Source of the DNA: RUG806 sp963624415
Lineage (GTDB): Bacteria; Bacillota; Clostridia; Oscillospirales; Acutalibacteraceae
Length of the DNA: 5,583 nucleotides
Direction of reading: 5' to 3'
NCBI GenBank assembly: GCA_963624415.1
Contig: CAVFPQ010000145.1
Span: 1-5,583 of the forward strand
The notes below the pieces were generated by a model. The model did not search any database. It worked only from the letters and a program-made list of their open reading frames with translations, and was not told where the DNA came from. This document shows positions 1 to 5,583 of the stretch, piece by piece; the stretch's first letter is position 1; every line of letters starts with the position of its first letter. The translations under genes were made by a program, and so were the position numbers.

Positions 1-11
1 CCGGAAATGAA

Positions 12-29
12 GCAAGGCTGTCGCCTTGC
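12..29. repeat. Perfect 7-bp inverted repeat (hairpin)
   Basis: GCAAGGC at 12-18 and GCCTTGC at 23-29 are exact reverse complements around a TGTC loop. No T-run follows on either strand, so it does not look like an intrinsic terminator. It may be part of an intergenic repeat element or an RNA hairpin. Confidence 0.6.
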
Positions 30-101
30 GAGGCTTTCGGACAAAGATATGGGAGATTTTTCGGCGAGAAACCAATACTTCGTTGTCAGTGCGTGGCTTT
101 A

Positions 102-120
102 GCTCGATGAGCGTTTTTTT
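102..120 (+). terminator. Weak candidate intrinsic terminator, plus strand
   Basis: GCTC (102-105), loop GAT, GAGC (109-112), one G, then seven T (114-120). The architecture fits a rho-independent terminator for a plus-strand transcript entering from the left, and it abuts the TAG at 100-102 of the left-edge open frame. A 4-bp stem is short, so the call is tentative. The same T-rich motif recurs at 203-223 without a comparable stem, which argues that it may be only a repeat. Confidence 0.25.
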
Positions 121-223
121 AGTTGACAATTAATAATGTCGGAAGACACTGCGTGTCTTGGATTATATGTGCTTCGCAAAAGGCAAAAAAGTCAGCAAGA
201 AACGTTTTTTTAATTGATAATTT
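112..223. repeat. Two copies of a T-rich 20-bp motif, 91 bp apart
   Basis: The motif CGTTTTTTTA-R-TTGA-Y-AATT occurs at 112-131 and at 203-222 with two transitions between the copies. Loosely similar TCGG...GTG...C sequence follows each. This is an imperfect direct repeat; no coding or mobile-element function can be read from it. Confidence 0.5.
143..159. repeat. Perfect 7-bp inverted repeat (hairpin)
   Basis: AAGACAC (143-149) and GTGTCTT (153-159) pair exactly around a TGC loop. No uridine tract follows in either direction, so termination is not supported by the usual signature. It lies about 110 bp beyond the protease stop and could mark a transcript 3' end processed by other means. Confidence 0.55.
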
Positions 224-244
224 CGGTATCCGCTGTGCCTCTCA

Positions 245-271
245 TTGCTAATTGATCCTTGCTAATTTCTA
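245..271. repeat. Short TTGCTAATT direct repeat reaching the protease stop codon
   Basis: TTGCTAATT occurs at 245-253 and 259-267 (period 14) and is followed by CTAATTG at 269-275. The protease stop codon (TAG, minus strand, 271-269) is therefore built from this TAATT-type repeat sequence. Such runs are easily expanded or deleted, so the exact C-terminus may vary between strains. Confidence 0.5.
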
Positions 272-2848
272 ATTGTAGTGCTTCACTCCGCAGGCGCAAT
301 CCTGCTGAACCTTAAACAGCTTAATGAAGAACAACTTAATTTTCCAGAAGAATGCCGCAATTCCGCTTGTCTTATGGCAATTACACGAGCAGCTCGAAGA
401 CGGATTTTTCTGTTCAAGCTGTATGCCGCAGTTGTCGCATATGCCGTCATTGTTTGCGTCCTTATGGCCCGTCTTTGCGAGTGTGACACTCTGTTTGTCG
501 CCGCACTTGCAGACTTTTTCCATAAGTCCTTCTTCTGTGCATGTGGCTTCTTTTACCGTTCTTTCAGTCGAATAACTGTGTCCGGTTGCCGCAATTTCTT
601 TCTGTGCTGTGATTGTCTGCTTGCATACCGAGCAGCGTGTGCCGTCAGTCAGTCCCGTTTCGGTGCATGTGGGGGCTGTTCCCTTTACCGTTTCGGGTGT
701 GTGCGCTGTCTTTGCGAGTGTAACACTCTGTTTGCCGCCGCACTTTGTGCAGGTCTTTTCCGCTGTGCCGTTTTCGGTGCATGTTGCATTTTTAACCGTA
801 ATCAATTCGCCGTAGCTGTGAGCAACAGTCGGAATTGTTTCCTGAGGAGTTATAACAGCTTCGCATACCGAGCAGATTTCTCCGTCAGTCAGTCCCGTTT
901 CGGTGCAGGTCGCCGCCTTGCCCTTAAGAACCTTCGGAGTGTGTCCTGTTTTGCTTATTGTCTCTTTTTCAAGCAGAATCGTATTGCATACAGAGCAGTA
1001 GCACCACGCATCATAGCCGTCCTCGGTGCAGGAAGGTGTCTGTGCCGGAACAATTACAACCGTATGCTCTGCTTTTTCTATTGTTGTCTGAGGAGTTATA
1101 ACAGCTTTGCATACCGAGCAGCGTGTGCCGTCAGTCAGTCCCGTTTCGGTGCAGGTTGCCGCCTTGCCCTTAAGTGTGGCGGGTGTGTGTCCCTTTGCTG
1201 CTGTCTCATCGGCGGTATATGAATTGCCGCAAAGCGTGCAGGTGTATGTTGTGTAACCGCCCTCAAGGCATGTGGGAGATGTCACAACGGAAGTATAGTT
1301 ATGCGGGCACTCTTTATTGTCAACCGACATGACCTTAAGACATACATTGCCTGTCGTCTTGTAATGTGTGCTGTCGGTTTTTATCATTTCCCAGGAAGAA
1401 CCGTTAAAGCTTATATAGCTCTCGTATTCCTTAATTGACGAATCATAATAAAACGTACCTTCACACATAAGCTTAGCACTGTCGGGATCCGATGATTCAA
1501 TCTTTATGACAGCCGCGAAAACATCGCCCTCTTTCACATCAACCGTTGTTTTGAGTGCCGCCGTGTGATAGCCGTAATACAGTGCCGCACCGGATGTTTC
1601 GGATACAAGAGTGCCCGAAGTCGGTGACGATTTCGCGTCCGCCAGCTTGTATATTGAAATCGTATACAGCACGCCGGCTTTGGTATAGAAGCCGACCATA
1701 TTGAGCGTTTCGTTCCCCTTTGCGGTGAACACATTAGCGCCGTATATCGGGTCGCCGGAAGCATCGAACATTGCGGTATATGAACCGTATGCGTCATACT
1801 GATATGTATTATCATATGTCGATTTTGCCGCCGCTTTATAGAATGTGAAATCGGCAAGCTCGCTCTCTTCATATGACAGCCAGAAATAACCGTCCTTCAT
1901 ATGCATTTCATTTGCGCCCCAGCTGTTTTTTACAAGCCACGCGCCGTTGTTTGAAGGCTGATATCCCGTCCGGAAATTCTCTTTTGAATAGTTATCGTCC
2001 CAGCCGACCACGACAACATCATGGTTTGTAAGATCTGTTTCAAGATTCGCCTCGGTCTTTGCCGAATCGGGATAATAATACGCCGCGCCGTTTTCGGCTG
2101 TCACATTGTAATAATATGTATGTGAATAATAGCTGATTTTCGCACTGCCGTATTCCATAATATTACGCTTGATTTTTGTGGTGTTTGACGAATTGTTCGC
2201 AATCGCCATGCAGTCGGTCACTCTGTACTCGGCATCATATCGTTTGCTCTCGTCAAGAGCTGTCGCCGTATATGAATAATCGGACTCATAAACGGGACCG
2301 GTGCCTCTGGCGTATGTGCTTGCGCTGTCCATCCATGAACCGCCCGCATTAAAAGCCGAGGCGGCATTCGTGTAGCTGTTGCCGTCACCGTATGTGGGGT
2401 CTGTCGTGTCTGTCGTCTTGCTGTTTTTCGCGAACCATACAAGATGACTTTCGGACAGGTCTATACTGCTGTCCGTGATATTCTGCTTGACAAGCGAGGT
2501 TTCAACGCACGATGTCGCCGCAAAAGCCCAGCATGTGCCGTAATTACCCTGATTTTTTACGGAAGTAACAACACCGTCTTCCCTTGCGTCATACTTATCG
2601 GGAACCGCTGTCGCCGTATTAAAACGGATACCGGACTCCGACGATTGTATCAAGGTGTCACCTGACAGATAGTCTGTAACATTGCCGTCACTGTCAACCC
2701 AGTACTGAGTTCTGCCGTCCTCGGCGGTTATGAGATAATCCTGCCTGATTTCGGGTGTACCGCTCTGTGCCGACGCGAACATCGGCAAAAATGCCGACAA
2801 CATTACTATTGTCAGCAAAACGGATACGGATTTGCGCAAATGTTTCAT
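269..2848 (-). CDS. Secreted papain-family (C1A) cysteine protease with lectin-like domain and Cys/His repeats
   Basis: This is a complete gene of 859 codons. Residues 1-27 form a signal peptide (basic N-terminus, hydrophobic core, ASA before Q28). A short pro-segment follows, without an obvious ERFNIN-type inhibitor helix. The catalytic domain starts near VPDKYDARE (82-90). Q100 supplies the oxyanion hole in KNQGNYGTCWAFA, C106 is the nucleophile, H276 lies in NHDVVVVGW and N308 in KNSWG, so the protease should be active. Residues about 345-510 look like the lectin-like domain that follows C1A domains in clostridial Cwp84-type proteins. Residues 513-813 are Cys/His repeats and 820-859 a Cys-rich tail. 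There is no LPXTG motif and no CWB2 repeat, so the mode of retention, if any, differs from Cwp84. The start at 2848 is set by a strong ribosome binding site and the signal peptide; an upstream in-frame TTG at 2917-2915 lies in the -35 box. The biological substrate is unknown. Confidence 0.95.
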   Translation of the reverse strand: MKHLRKSVSVLLTIVMLSAFLPMFASAQSGTPEIRQDYLITAEDGRTQYWVDSDGNVTDYLSGDTLIQSSESGIRFNTATAVPDKYDAREDGVVTSVKNQGNYGTCWAFAATSCVETSLVKQNITDSSIDLSESHLVWFAKNSKTTDTTDPTYGDGNSYTNAASAFNAGGSWMDSASTYARGTGPVYESDYSYTATALDESKRYDAEYRVTDCMAIANNSSNTTKIKRNIMEYGSAKISYYSHTYYYNVTAENGAAYYYPDSAKTEANLETDLTNHDVVVVGWDDNYSKENFRTGYQPSNNGAWLVKNSWGANEMHMKDGYFWLSYEESELADFTFYKAAAKSTYDNTYQYDAYGSYTAMFDASGDPIYGANVFTAKGNETLNMVGFYTKAGVLYTISIYKLADAKSSPTSGTLVSETSGAALYYGYHTAALKTTVDVKEGDVFAAVIKIESSDPDSAKLMCEGTFYYDSSIKEYESYISFNGSSWEMIKTDSTHYKTTGNVCLKVMSVDNKECPHNYTSVVTSPTCLEGGYTTYTCTLCGNSYTADETAAKGHTPATLKGKAATCTETGLTDGTRCSVCKAVITPQTTIEKAEHTVVIVPAQTPSCTEDGYDAWCYCSVCNTILLEKETISKTGHTPKVLKGKAATCTETGLTDGEICSVCEAVITPQETIPTVAHSYGELITVKNATCTENGTAEKTCTKCGGKQSVTLAKTAHTPETVKGTAPTCTETGLTDGTRCSVCKQTITAQKEIAATGHSYSTERTVKEATCTEEGLMEKVCKCGDKQSVTLAKTGHKDANNDGICDNCGIQLEQKNPSSSCSCNCHKTSGIAAFFWKIKLFFIKLFKVQQDCACGVKHYN
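272..391 (-). other. Cys-rich/aromatic C-terminal tail of the protease
   Basis: This part encodes residues 820-859. A CxCxCH cluster (C820, C822, C824, H825) is followed by a roughly 20-residue basic, aromatic, strongly hydrophobic stretch (F833, F834, W835, F840, F841, F845 with K836, K838, K843, K846). It ends with CxCG (C851, C853), H857 and Y858. The two Cys clusters flank a segment that would be an amphipathic or membrane-seeking helix. I recall similar tails on otherwise unrelated secreted proteins of Ruminococcus-like bacteria, which suggests a portable sorting or anchoring module; that recollection is unverified. Metal binding by the Cys/His set is inference. Confidence 0.6.
471..745 (-). 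repeat. 38-nt near-identical direct repeat inside the protease
   Basis: Bases 471-508 and 708-745 match at 36 of 38 positions by eye. They encode the KQSVTLAKT-containing ends of protein repeats 7 and 5. The low divergence suggests recent duplication or gene conversion within the array. Confidence 0.7.
621..1153 (-). repeat. 47-nt exact direct repeat inside the protease
   Basis: Bases 621-667 are identical to 1107-1153, an offset of 486 bp or 162 codons, equal to four protein repeat units (repeats 6 and 2). Exact identity at synonymous sites shows recent homogenisation, not only protein-level selection. Confidence 0.85.
842..1174 (-). repeat. 87-nt direct repeat inside the protease, about 92% identical
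   Basis: Bases 842-928 and 1088-1174 differ at about seven positions, five of them clustered at 876-882 (paired with 1122-1128). The offset is 246 bp or 82 codons, two protein units (repeats 4 and 2). Together with the 47-nt repeat this indicates that the array grew by duplication of a two-unit module. Confidence 0.8.
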
Positions 2849-2855
2849 TGATATA

Positions 2856-2864
2856 TTCCCCCTT
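2856..2864 (-). promoter_or_regulatory. Ribosome binding site of the protease
   Basis: On the minus strand this reads AAGGGGGAA, seven bases before the ATG at 2848-2846. It decides the start, because no comparable site precedes the upstream in-frame TTG. A 5-bp inverted repeat (ATTCC at 2855-2859, GGAAT at 2865-2869) could partly occlude it, but the stem is weak. Confidence 0.85.
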
Positions 2865-2887
2865 GGAATTTTTCGATTTTCACAATA

Positions 2888-2917
2888 ATTGTAACGGAAA
2901 ACATCCCCTTGTGTCAA
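2888..2917 (-). promoter_or_regulatory. SigA-type promoter of the protease
   Basis: On the minus strand a perfect -35 box TTGACA (2917-2912) and a -10 box TACAAT (2893-2888, five of six consensus bases) are separated by 18 bp. Transcription would start near 2881, giving a leader of about 33 nt with the ribosome binding site inside it. The TTG of the -35 box is in frame with the protease and could be mistaken for a start codon. Confidence 0.8.
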
Positions 2918-3080
2918 CCGGATTAAGAATATAAATTGAATAGAATTTTAAACAAATAAATTGGCGTATTTTTATGAATTGCATACAAACAGATTTTTTC
3001 AAATCGATGAAATGCTTTAACATGTGTTTTATTTTGTCTAATTGCAACAGAAAATATTGTTATTATCTATAAATTTCGGC

Positions 3081-3098
3081 AAATATATCAGTATATTT
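3081..3098. promoter_or_regulatory. AT-rich inverted repeat upstream of the propeller gene, possible operator
   Basis: AAATATA (3081-3087) and TATATTT (3092-3098) are exact reverse complements around TCAG, 12 bp upstream of the putative -35 box. Position and symmetry would suit a dimeric regulator. In sequence this AT-rich a 7-bp palindrome can arise by chance. Confidence 0.3.
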
Positions 3099-3109
3099 CC
3101 CCGATTATA

Positions 3110-3138
3110 TTGAAATTATCCGCACGGTATGATAAACT
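3110..3138 (+). promoter_or_regulatory. Candidate promoter of the propeller gene
   Basis: TTGAAA (3110-3115) and TAAACT (3133-3138) are 17 bp apart, with TGA directly before the -10 box, forming an extended -10. Transcription would begin near 3145, leaving a leader of about 25 nt. An overlapping alternative is TTATAT (3105-3110) with TATGAT (3128-3133), also 17 bp apart. The sequence does not decide between them. Confidence 0.5.
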
Positions 3139-3156
3139 CGGTTTATAAAAACGAAC

Positions 3157-3162
3157 AGGAGA
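3157..3162 (+). promoter_or_regulatory. Ribosome binding site of the propeller gene
   Basis: AGGAGA lies seven bases before the ATG at 3170 and fixes that start, which is also the one that yields a complete signal peptide. Confidence 0.9.
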
Positions 3163-3169
3163 AAAAATT

Positions 3170-5583
3170 ATGAAAACGAGAAAAGCCATATCATTACTGC
3201 TTGCACTTGCAATCTGTCTGTGTGTCGTTGTGCCGGGAATGTCCGTTTCGGCAAAGGGCGACAGCACCGACATCAAAATCGAAAACATGAGCATGGGTGC
3301 GGGCGGCGCTTTCTATCTGCCGCTTATAAACCCCGTTGACGGCAAAAATTTTGTAGTCGCGTCCGACATGGGCGGCATTTATGTATCATTTAACGAGGGC
3401 GAGAGCTGGTCACGCACCGTGACAAAGGGCGTTGTAAAAGACAGTGCATTTGACGACAACGGCACTCTGTTTCTCAGCGGCTACGGCATTTACAAAAGCA
3501 CCGACAAGGGCGTAAGTCTTGAACGGATTTATCCGAAAAATATCATTTACGAAATAAGCCGTGCAGGGTGGAATGAAAATCTCTTCTTTGCCGAAACGAA
3601 TGACGGCACATACGACAACGGCTATATCGTCTCGATTGAACCGTACGGCGAACGCCTCTATTTTGTAAGCATCACATGGGATGGCATTCTGACAGCATCA
3701 AGCATCGACTATAACGGCGGCGACCTCAGAACATATTATAAAAAGGACTACTCCTCGCTTTTTGCCAATCCCGTCGGCATAAACGCCCGTATCTGCGTTG
3801 ACGACAGCGGAATTTATCTCTCGGACTCTGTCGCCGTCTATAAGCTCCCGACCGATGAGACCGAAGACACAAAGACAGTCTATACGGCGAATGGCACTGT
3901 CACCGATATGAAAATCATCGAAAACAATCTTTTCATACTTGACGACACCGCCGACGAAACGCTTATACTGTATACTTCCGACTTTTTAACATTCACAAAT
4001 CTTAACGAGAAAAACACACTCACACATGATTATACATGGGACAAAAACTATGTTGTTCCGTGGCACTTTAACGGCATTGACGGCTATTCATCGGACAGCA
4101 TTTTTCTGAAGCTTGAAAGCACTGTCGGCGATGACGGCTATATCTTTTACGGAATAGTAAAATTTGACGGCACGCAGTTTAACTGGGTATTTGATTCCGT
4201 TTTCGAAAATACCGTCACCGAAAATCCCGATGATCTGTGGTCAATATACTGCTACGGCCCCATGTACGGCTTCTGTGCGGACAGAACCGATCCCGACCGC
4301 TGTCTTATGACCAATATCGAAGCCGTGTATTCGATGGAATACGACAAGAGCGAAAACAAACGCAAAATAAAAACGCTCCACACAAAATACAACGAGACAC
4401 AAAACGCCTACTCCACCACGGGACTTGACTGTCAGACAACATATTTTGTCCGTGAAGATCCGTTCGACAGCGAGCATATTATCATCTGTTCAACGGATGT
4501 GGGAATACAGAACAGCTTTGACGGCGGCAAGACATTTTCACGCCCGACCGGAAAAAGCTACTCCGACACATACAACACCTGCTATGACCTGTTTTTTGAC
4601 GAAAACCAAAAGGACACTGTATACGCTCTGTGGTCATCACGCCATGACGCGCCGTACTCCCCCGCTCTTACCGACAAAACAAACGTAAACGGACATTTTG
4701 CCGTATCGTATGACGGCGGCAGAACGTGGGATATGAATTACTCAACGGGGCTCCCCGAGGACTCCATCCCGGTAAAAATGAGCGTTGCCGAAAACGAAAA
4801 CGGATACACCTTCGCCGTAGCGACATTCAACAACGGCTTCTATATCAGCACCGACAGCGGCAGGACATTCACTTCAATAAGCTCCGATATGGACAGCTAC
4901 AACGGCTTTATATGGGGCGAGGATGTCATACTCTCCGGCAACACGATATACTGCCTTACGGCATATTATAACTTCGGTGAAGTATCGCCCTCCGTGCTGT
5001 ACGAATACGACATTACTGCGAAAACGACAAAAAAAATCGACCTCGGCGACATAGTAATCGCAAGGTCACTTACAAAAGACACGGACGGAATACTGATAAA
5101 CACCGTGTCATATTATGAGTACGCATGGTACAACGAGTACGCCACGGGCTTCTGGAAAAACAGCGGCGGCGGTATATACAGACTGAACGCCGACAATACT
5201 CTTACAAACATTTTCGACATTACAAAAACATACACAATCGACTCCGTCAACAAAAACGAATGGGATATAACCCTTGACGGAAAAACATATGCTCCCGGCG
5301 AGAAGGTTTACATAGAAAACGCTGTTCTTGAAAACGGCGACAGCATATATAACAGCGTTGTCACAGACGACGGCACGATTTACGCGACCGGTGTTTACGG
5401 CACGGTTTATGTAAAGACAAGCACGGATGACGGCTTCAGAGTATACACAGACGGACTTTTGCCGATGCTTAAAAACATATCCGTTTCATCAGACGGCAAG
5501 ACACTTTATGTCACCTCGTTCGGCGGCGGCACTTATCGCATAAGTTCACTTAAAGCGACCGGGGAAGAAACCGAAACGACAAC
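3170..5583 (+). CDS. Secreted Asp-box beta-propeller protein, GH74-like (3' end outside window)
   Basis: 804 complete codons are open to the right edge with no stop. Residues 1-28 are a signal peptide (MKTRKA, hydrophobic core, SVSA before K29). The N-terminus contains GAGG (43-46), NPVDG and SDMGGIY (65-71), closely resembling the GGGG...TDIGGAY region of GH74 xyloglucanases, where the Asp is catalytic; D66 is the equivalent here. A second candidate acid is D443 in STDVG. Asp-box motifs (SxDxGxTW type) lie at 73-80, 110-117, 449-456, 513-520, 560-567 and a degenerate one at 751-758. About 760 residues of propeller match the two seven-bladed lobes of GH74. From about 797 the chain turns Thr/Glu-rich, suggesting a linker to a further domain (dockerin, CBM or anchor). 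It could instead be a non-catalytic sialidase- or Vps10-like propeller. Family fold is well supported; enzymatic activity is inferred. Confidence 0.9.
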   Translation, partial: MKTRKAISLLLALAICLCVVVPGMSVSAKGDSTDIKIENMSMGAGGAFYLPLINPVDGKNFVVASDMGGIYVSFNEGESWSRTVTKGVVKDSAFDDNGTLFLSGYGIYKSTDKGVSLERIYPKNIIYEISRAGWNENLFFAETNDGTYDNGYIVSIEPYGERLYFVSITWDGILTASSIDYNGGDLRTYYKKDYSSLFANPVGINARICVDDSGIYLSDSVAVYKLPTDETEDTKTVYTANGTVTDMKIIENNLFILDDTADETLILYTSDFLTFTNLNEKNTLTHDYTWDKNYVVPWHFNGIDGYSSDSIFLKLESTVGDDGYIFYGIVKFDGTQFNWVFDSVFENTVTENPDDLWSIYCYGPMYGFCADRTDPDRCLMTNIEAVYSMEYDKSENKRKIKTLHTKYNETQNAYSTTGLDCQTTYFVREDPFDSEHIIICSTDVGIQNSFDGGKTFSRPTGKSYSDTYNTCYDLFFDENQKDTVYALWSSRHDAPYSPALTDKTNVNGHFAVSYDGGRTWDMNYSTGLPEDSIPVKMSVAENENGYTFAVATFNNGFYISTDSGRTFTSISSDMDSYNGFIWGEDVILSGNTIYCLTAYYNFGEVSPSVLYEYDITAKTTKKIDLGDIVIARSLTKDTDGILINTVSYYEYAWYNEYATGFWKNSGGGIYRLNADNTLTNIFDITKTYTIDSVNKNEWDITLDGKTYAPGEKVYIENAVLENGDSIYNSVVTDDGTIYATGVYGTVYVKTSTDDGFRVYTDGLLPMLKNISVSSDGKTLYVTSFGGGTYRISSLKATGEETETT

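Larger units (their letters stand above)
1..268. other. Left-edge intergenic region, no assignable gene
   Basis: This stretch lies downstream of the protease stop. In bases 1-110 three frames are open without choosing among themselves: plus frame 1 from the left edge to a TAG at 100-102, plus frame 3 to a TGA at 108-110, and one minus frame. None has a recognisable product or a ribosome binding site. The rest is AT-rich with T7 runs, small perfect hairpins (12-29 and 143-159), a T-rich motif present twice 91 bp apart, and a short TTGCTAATT repeat next to the protease stop codon. Small hairpins and TAATTG-like repeats suggest degenerate intergenic repeat sequence. The tail end of a convergent plus-strand gene cannot be excluded. 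Confidence 0.6.
410..1312 (-). repeat. Array of seven ~41-residue Cys/His repeats plus a short eighth
   Basis: Residues 513-813 of the protease. Units run from His to His, at about 513-554, 554-595, 595-636, 636-677, 677-716, 716-757 and 757-795. Each has a TCTExG-type block, a CxxC pair (C780-K-C782 in unit 7) and a closing GH or AH, giving a Cys-Cys-Cys-His pattern per unit. Units 2, 4 and 6 share the block TCTETGLTDG and are the closest relatives; 5 and 7 share KQSVTLAKT. The final short unit (795-813) contains DANNDG followed by CDNC, resembling a Ca-binding loop. The array may be a stalk or a metal- or wall-binding region; no function is proven. Confidence 0.85.
2849..3169. other. Divergent intergenic region between protease and propeller genes
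   Basis: This is a 321-bp AT-rich region with no credible gene. It carries the protease promoter at its left end and a propeller-gene promoter at its right end. Between them, about 2921-3100 contains only AT-rich sequence with small inverted repeats: GATTT-TTTC-AAATC at 2992-3005 and AAATATA-TCAG-TATATTT at 3081-3098. One reverse-strand open frame that begins inside the propeller gene crosses part of it and is not credible. Confidence 0.8.

Noticed and set aside
7..102. A 31-codon plus-strand frame starting with ATG at 7
   Set aside because: It has no visible ribosome binding site in the window, two other frames are equally open there, and the peptide was not recognised. It is kept only as a possibility within the intergenic description.
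185..211. Possible intrinsic terminator for the protease on the minus strand (A-run and T-run pairing)
   Set aside because: Only A-T pairs with a 14-nt loop would form, and no GC-rich stem precedes the T-run; too weak to call.
278..1222. A 314-codon open frame on the plus strand, antisense to the protease repeats
   Set aside because: Its length comes from the periodic codon pattern of the repeat array read on the other strand. The peptide is Cys/Arg/Ala-rich with no recognisable fold, no ribosome binding site was seen, and it lies entirely across a well-supported gene.
410..1312. CRISPR-like or tandem-repeat noncoding array
   Set aside because: The repeats are in frame, differ mostly as protein repeats do, and lack uniform short repeats separated by unique spacers.
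1534..2665. Several 70-110 codon frames overlapping the protease catalytic and lectin-like regions
   Set aside because: They are out-of-frame shadows of the protease and encode low-complexity His/Arg/Thr-rich peptides with no start signals.
3088..3294. A 68-codon minus-strand frame crossing the start of the propeller gene
   Set aside because: It runs antisense through the promoter, ribosome binding site and signal peptide of the propeller gene and encodes nothing recognisable.
4237..4971. Short open frames on both strands inside the propeller gene
   Set aside because: The overlapping long frame has a signal peptide, a ribosome binding site and six Asp-box motifs; the short frames have none of these.

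Overview
The window holds two large genes for secreted proteins, transcribed away from each other from a shared 321-bp AT-rich intergenic region, plus about 270 bp of noncoding or unassignable sequence at the left edge. Start context (strong purine-rich ribosome binding sites, SigA-type promoters), Gram-positive signal peptides, moderate GC and the protein families point to an anaerobic Firmicute of the Clostridia, most likely a gut Oscillospiraceae/Ruminococcus-like bacterium. The taxonomic call is inference from style and recalled family membership, not from a marker gene.

Layout. 1-268: intergenic sequence with small hairpins, two copies of a T-rich motif and short TAATT-type repeats; no gene can be assigned. 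269-2848 (minus): a complete 859-residue secreted papain-family (C1A) cysteine protease. It has a signal peptide, a catalytic domain with an intact Gln-Cys-His-Asn set, a probable lectin-like domain as in clostridial Cwp84-type proteases, seven Cys/His repeats of about 41 residues plus a short eighth, and an unusual Cys-rich/aromatic C-terminal tail. 2849-3169: divergent promoter region. 3170-5583 (plus): the first 804 codons of a secreted two-lobed beta-propeller protein with Asp-box repeats and a GH74 (xyloglucanase)-like N-terminus, still open at the right edge and apparently entering a Thr/Glu-rich linker.

Both products should act outside the membrane: one cuts protein, and the other is a probable beta-glucan or xyloglucan-type hydrolase, or a non-catalytic propeller that binds glycan or protein. 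Divergent placement allows co-regulation but does not prove a shared pathway. No RNA gene, CRISPR array, insertion sequence, phage gene or defence system was seen. The least explained elements are the repeat array and C-terminal tail of the protease, and the true substrate of the propeller protein.
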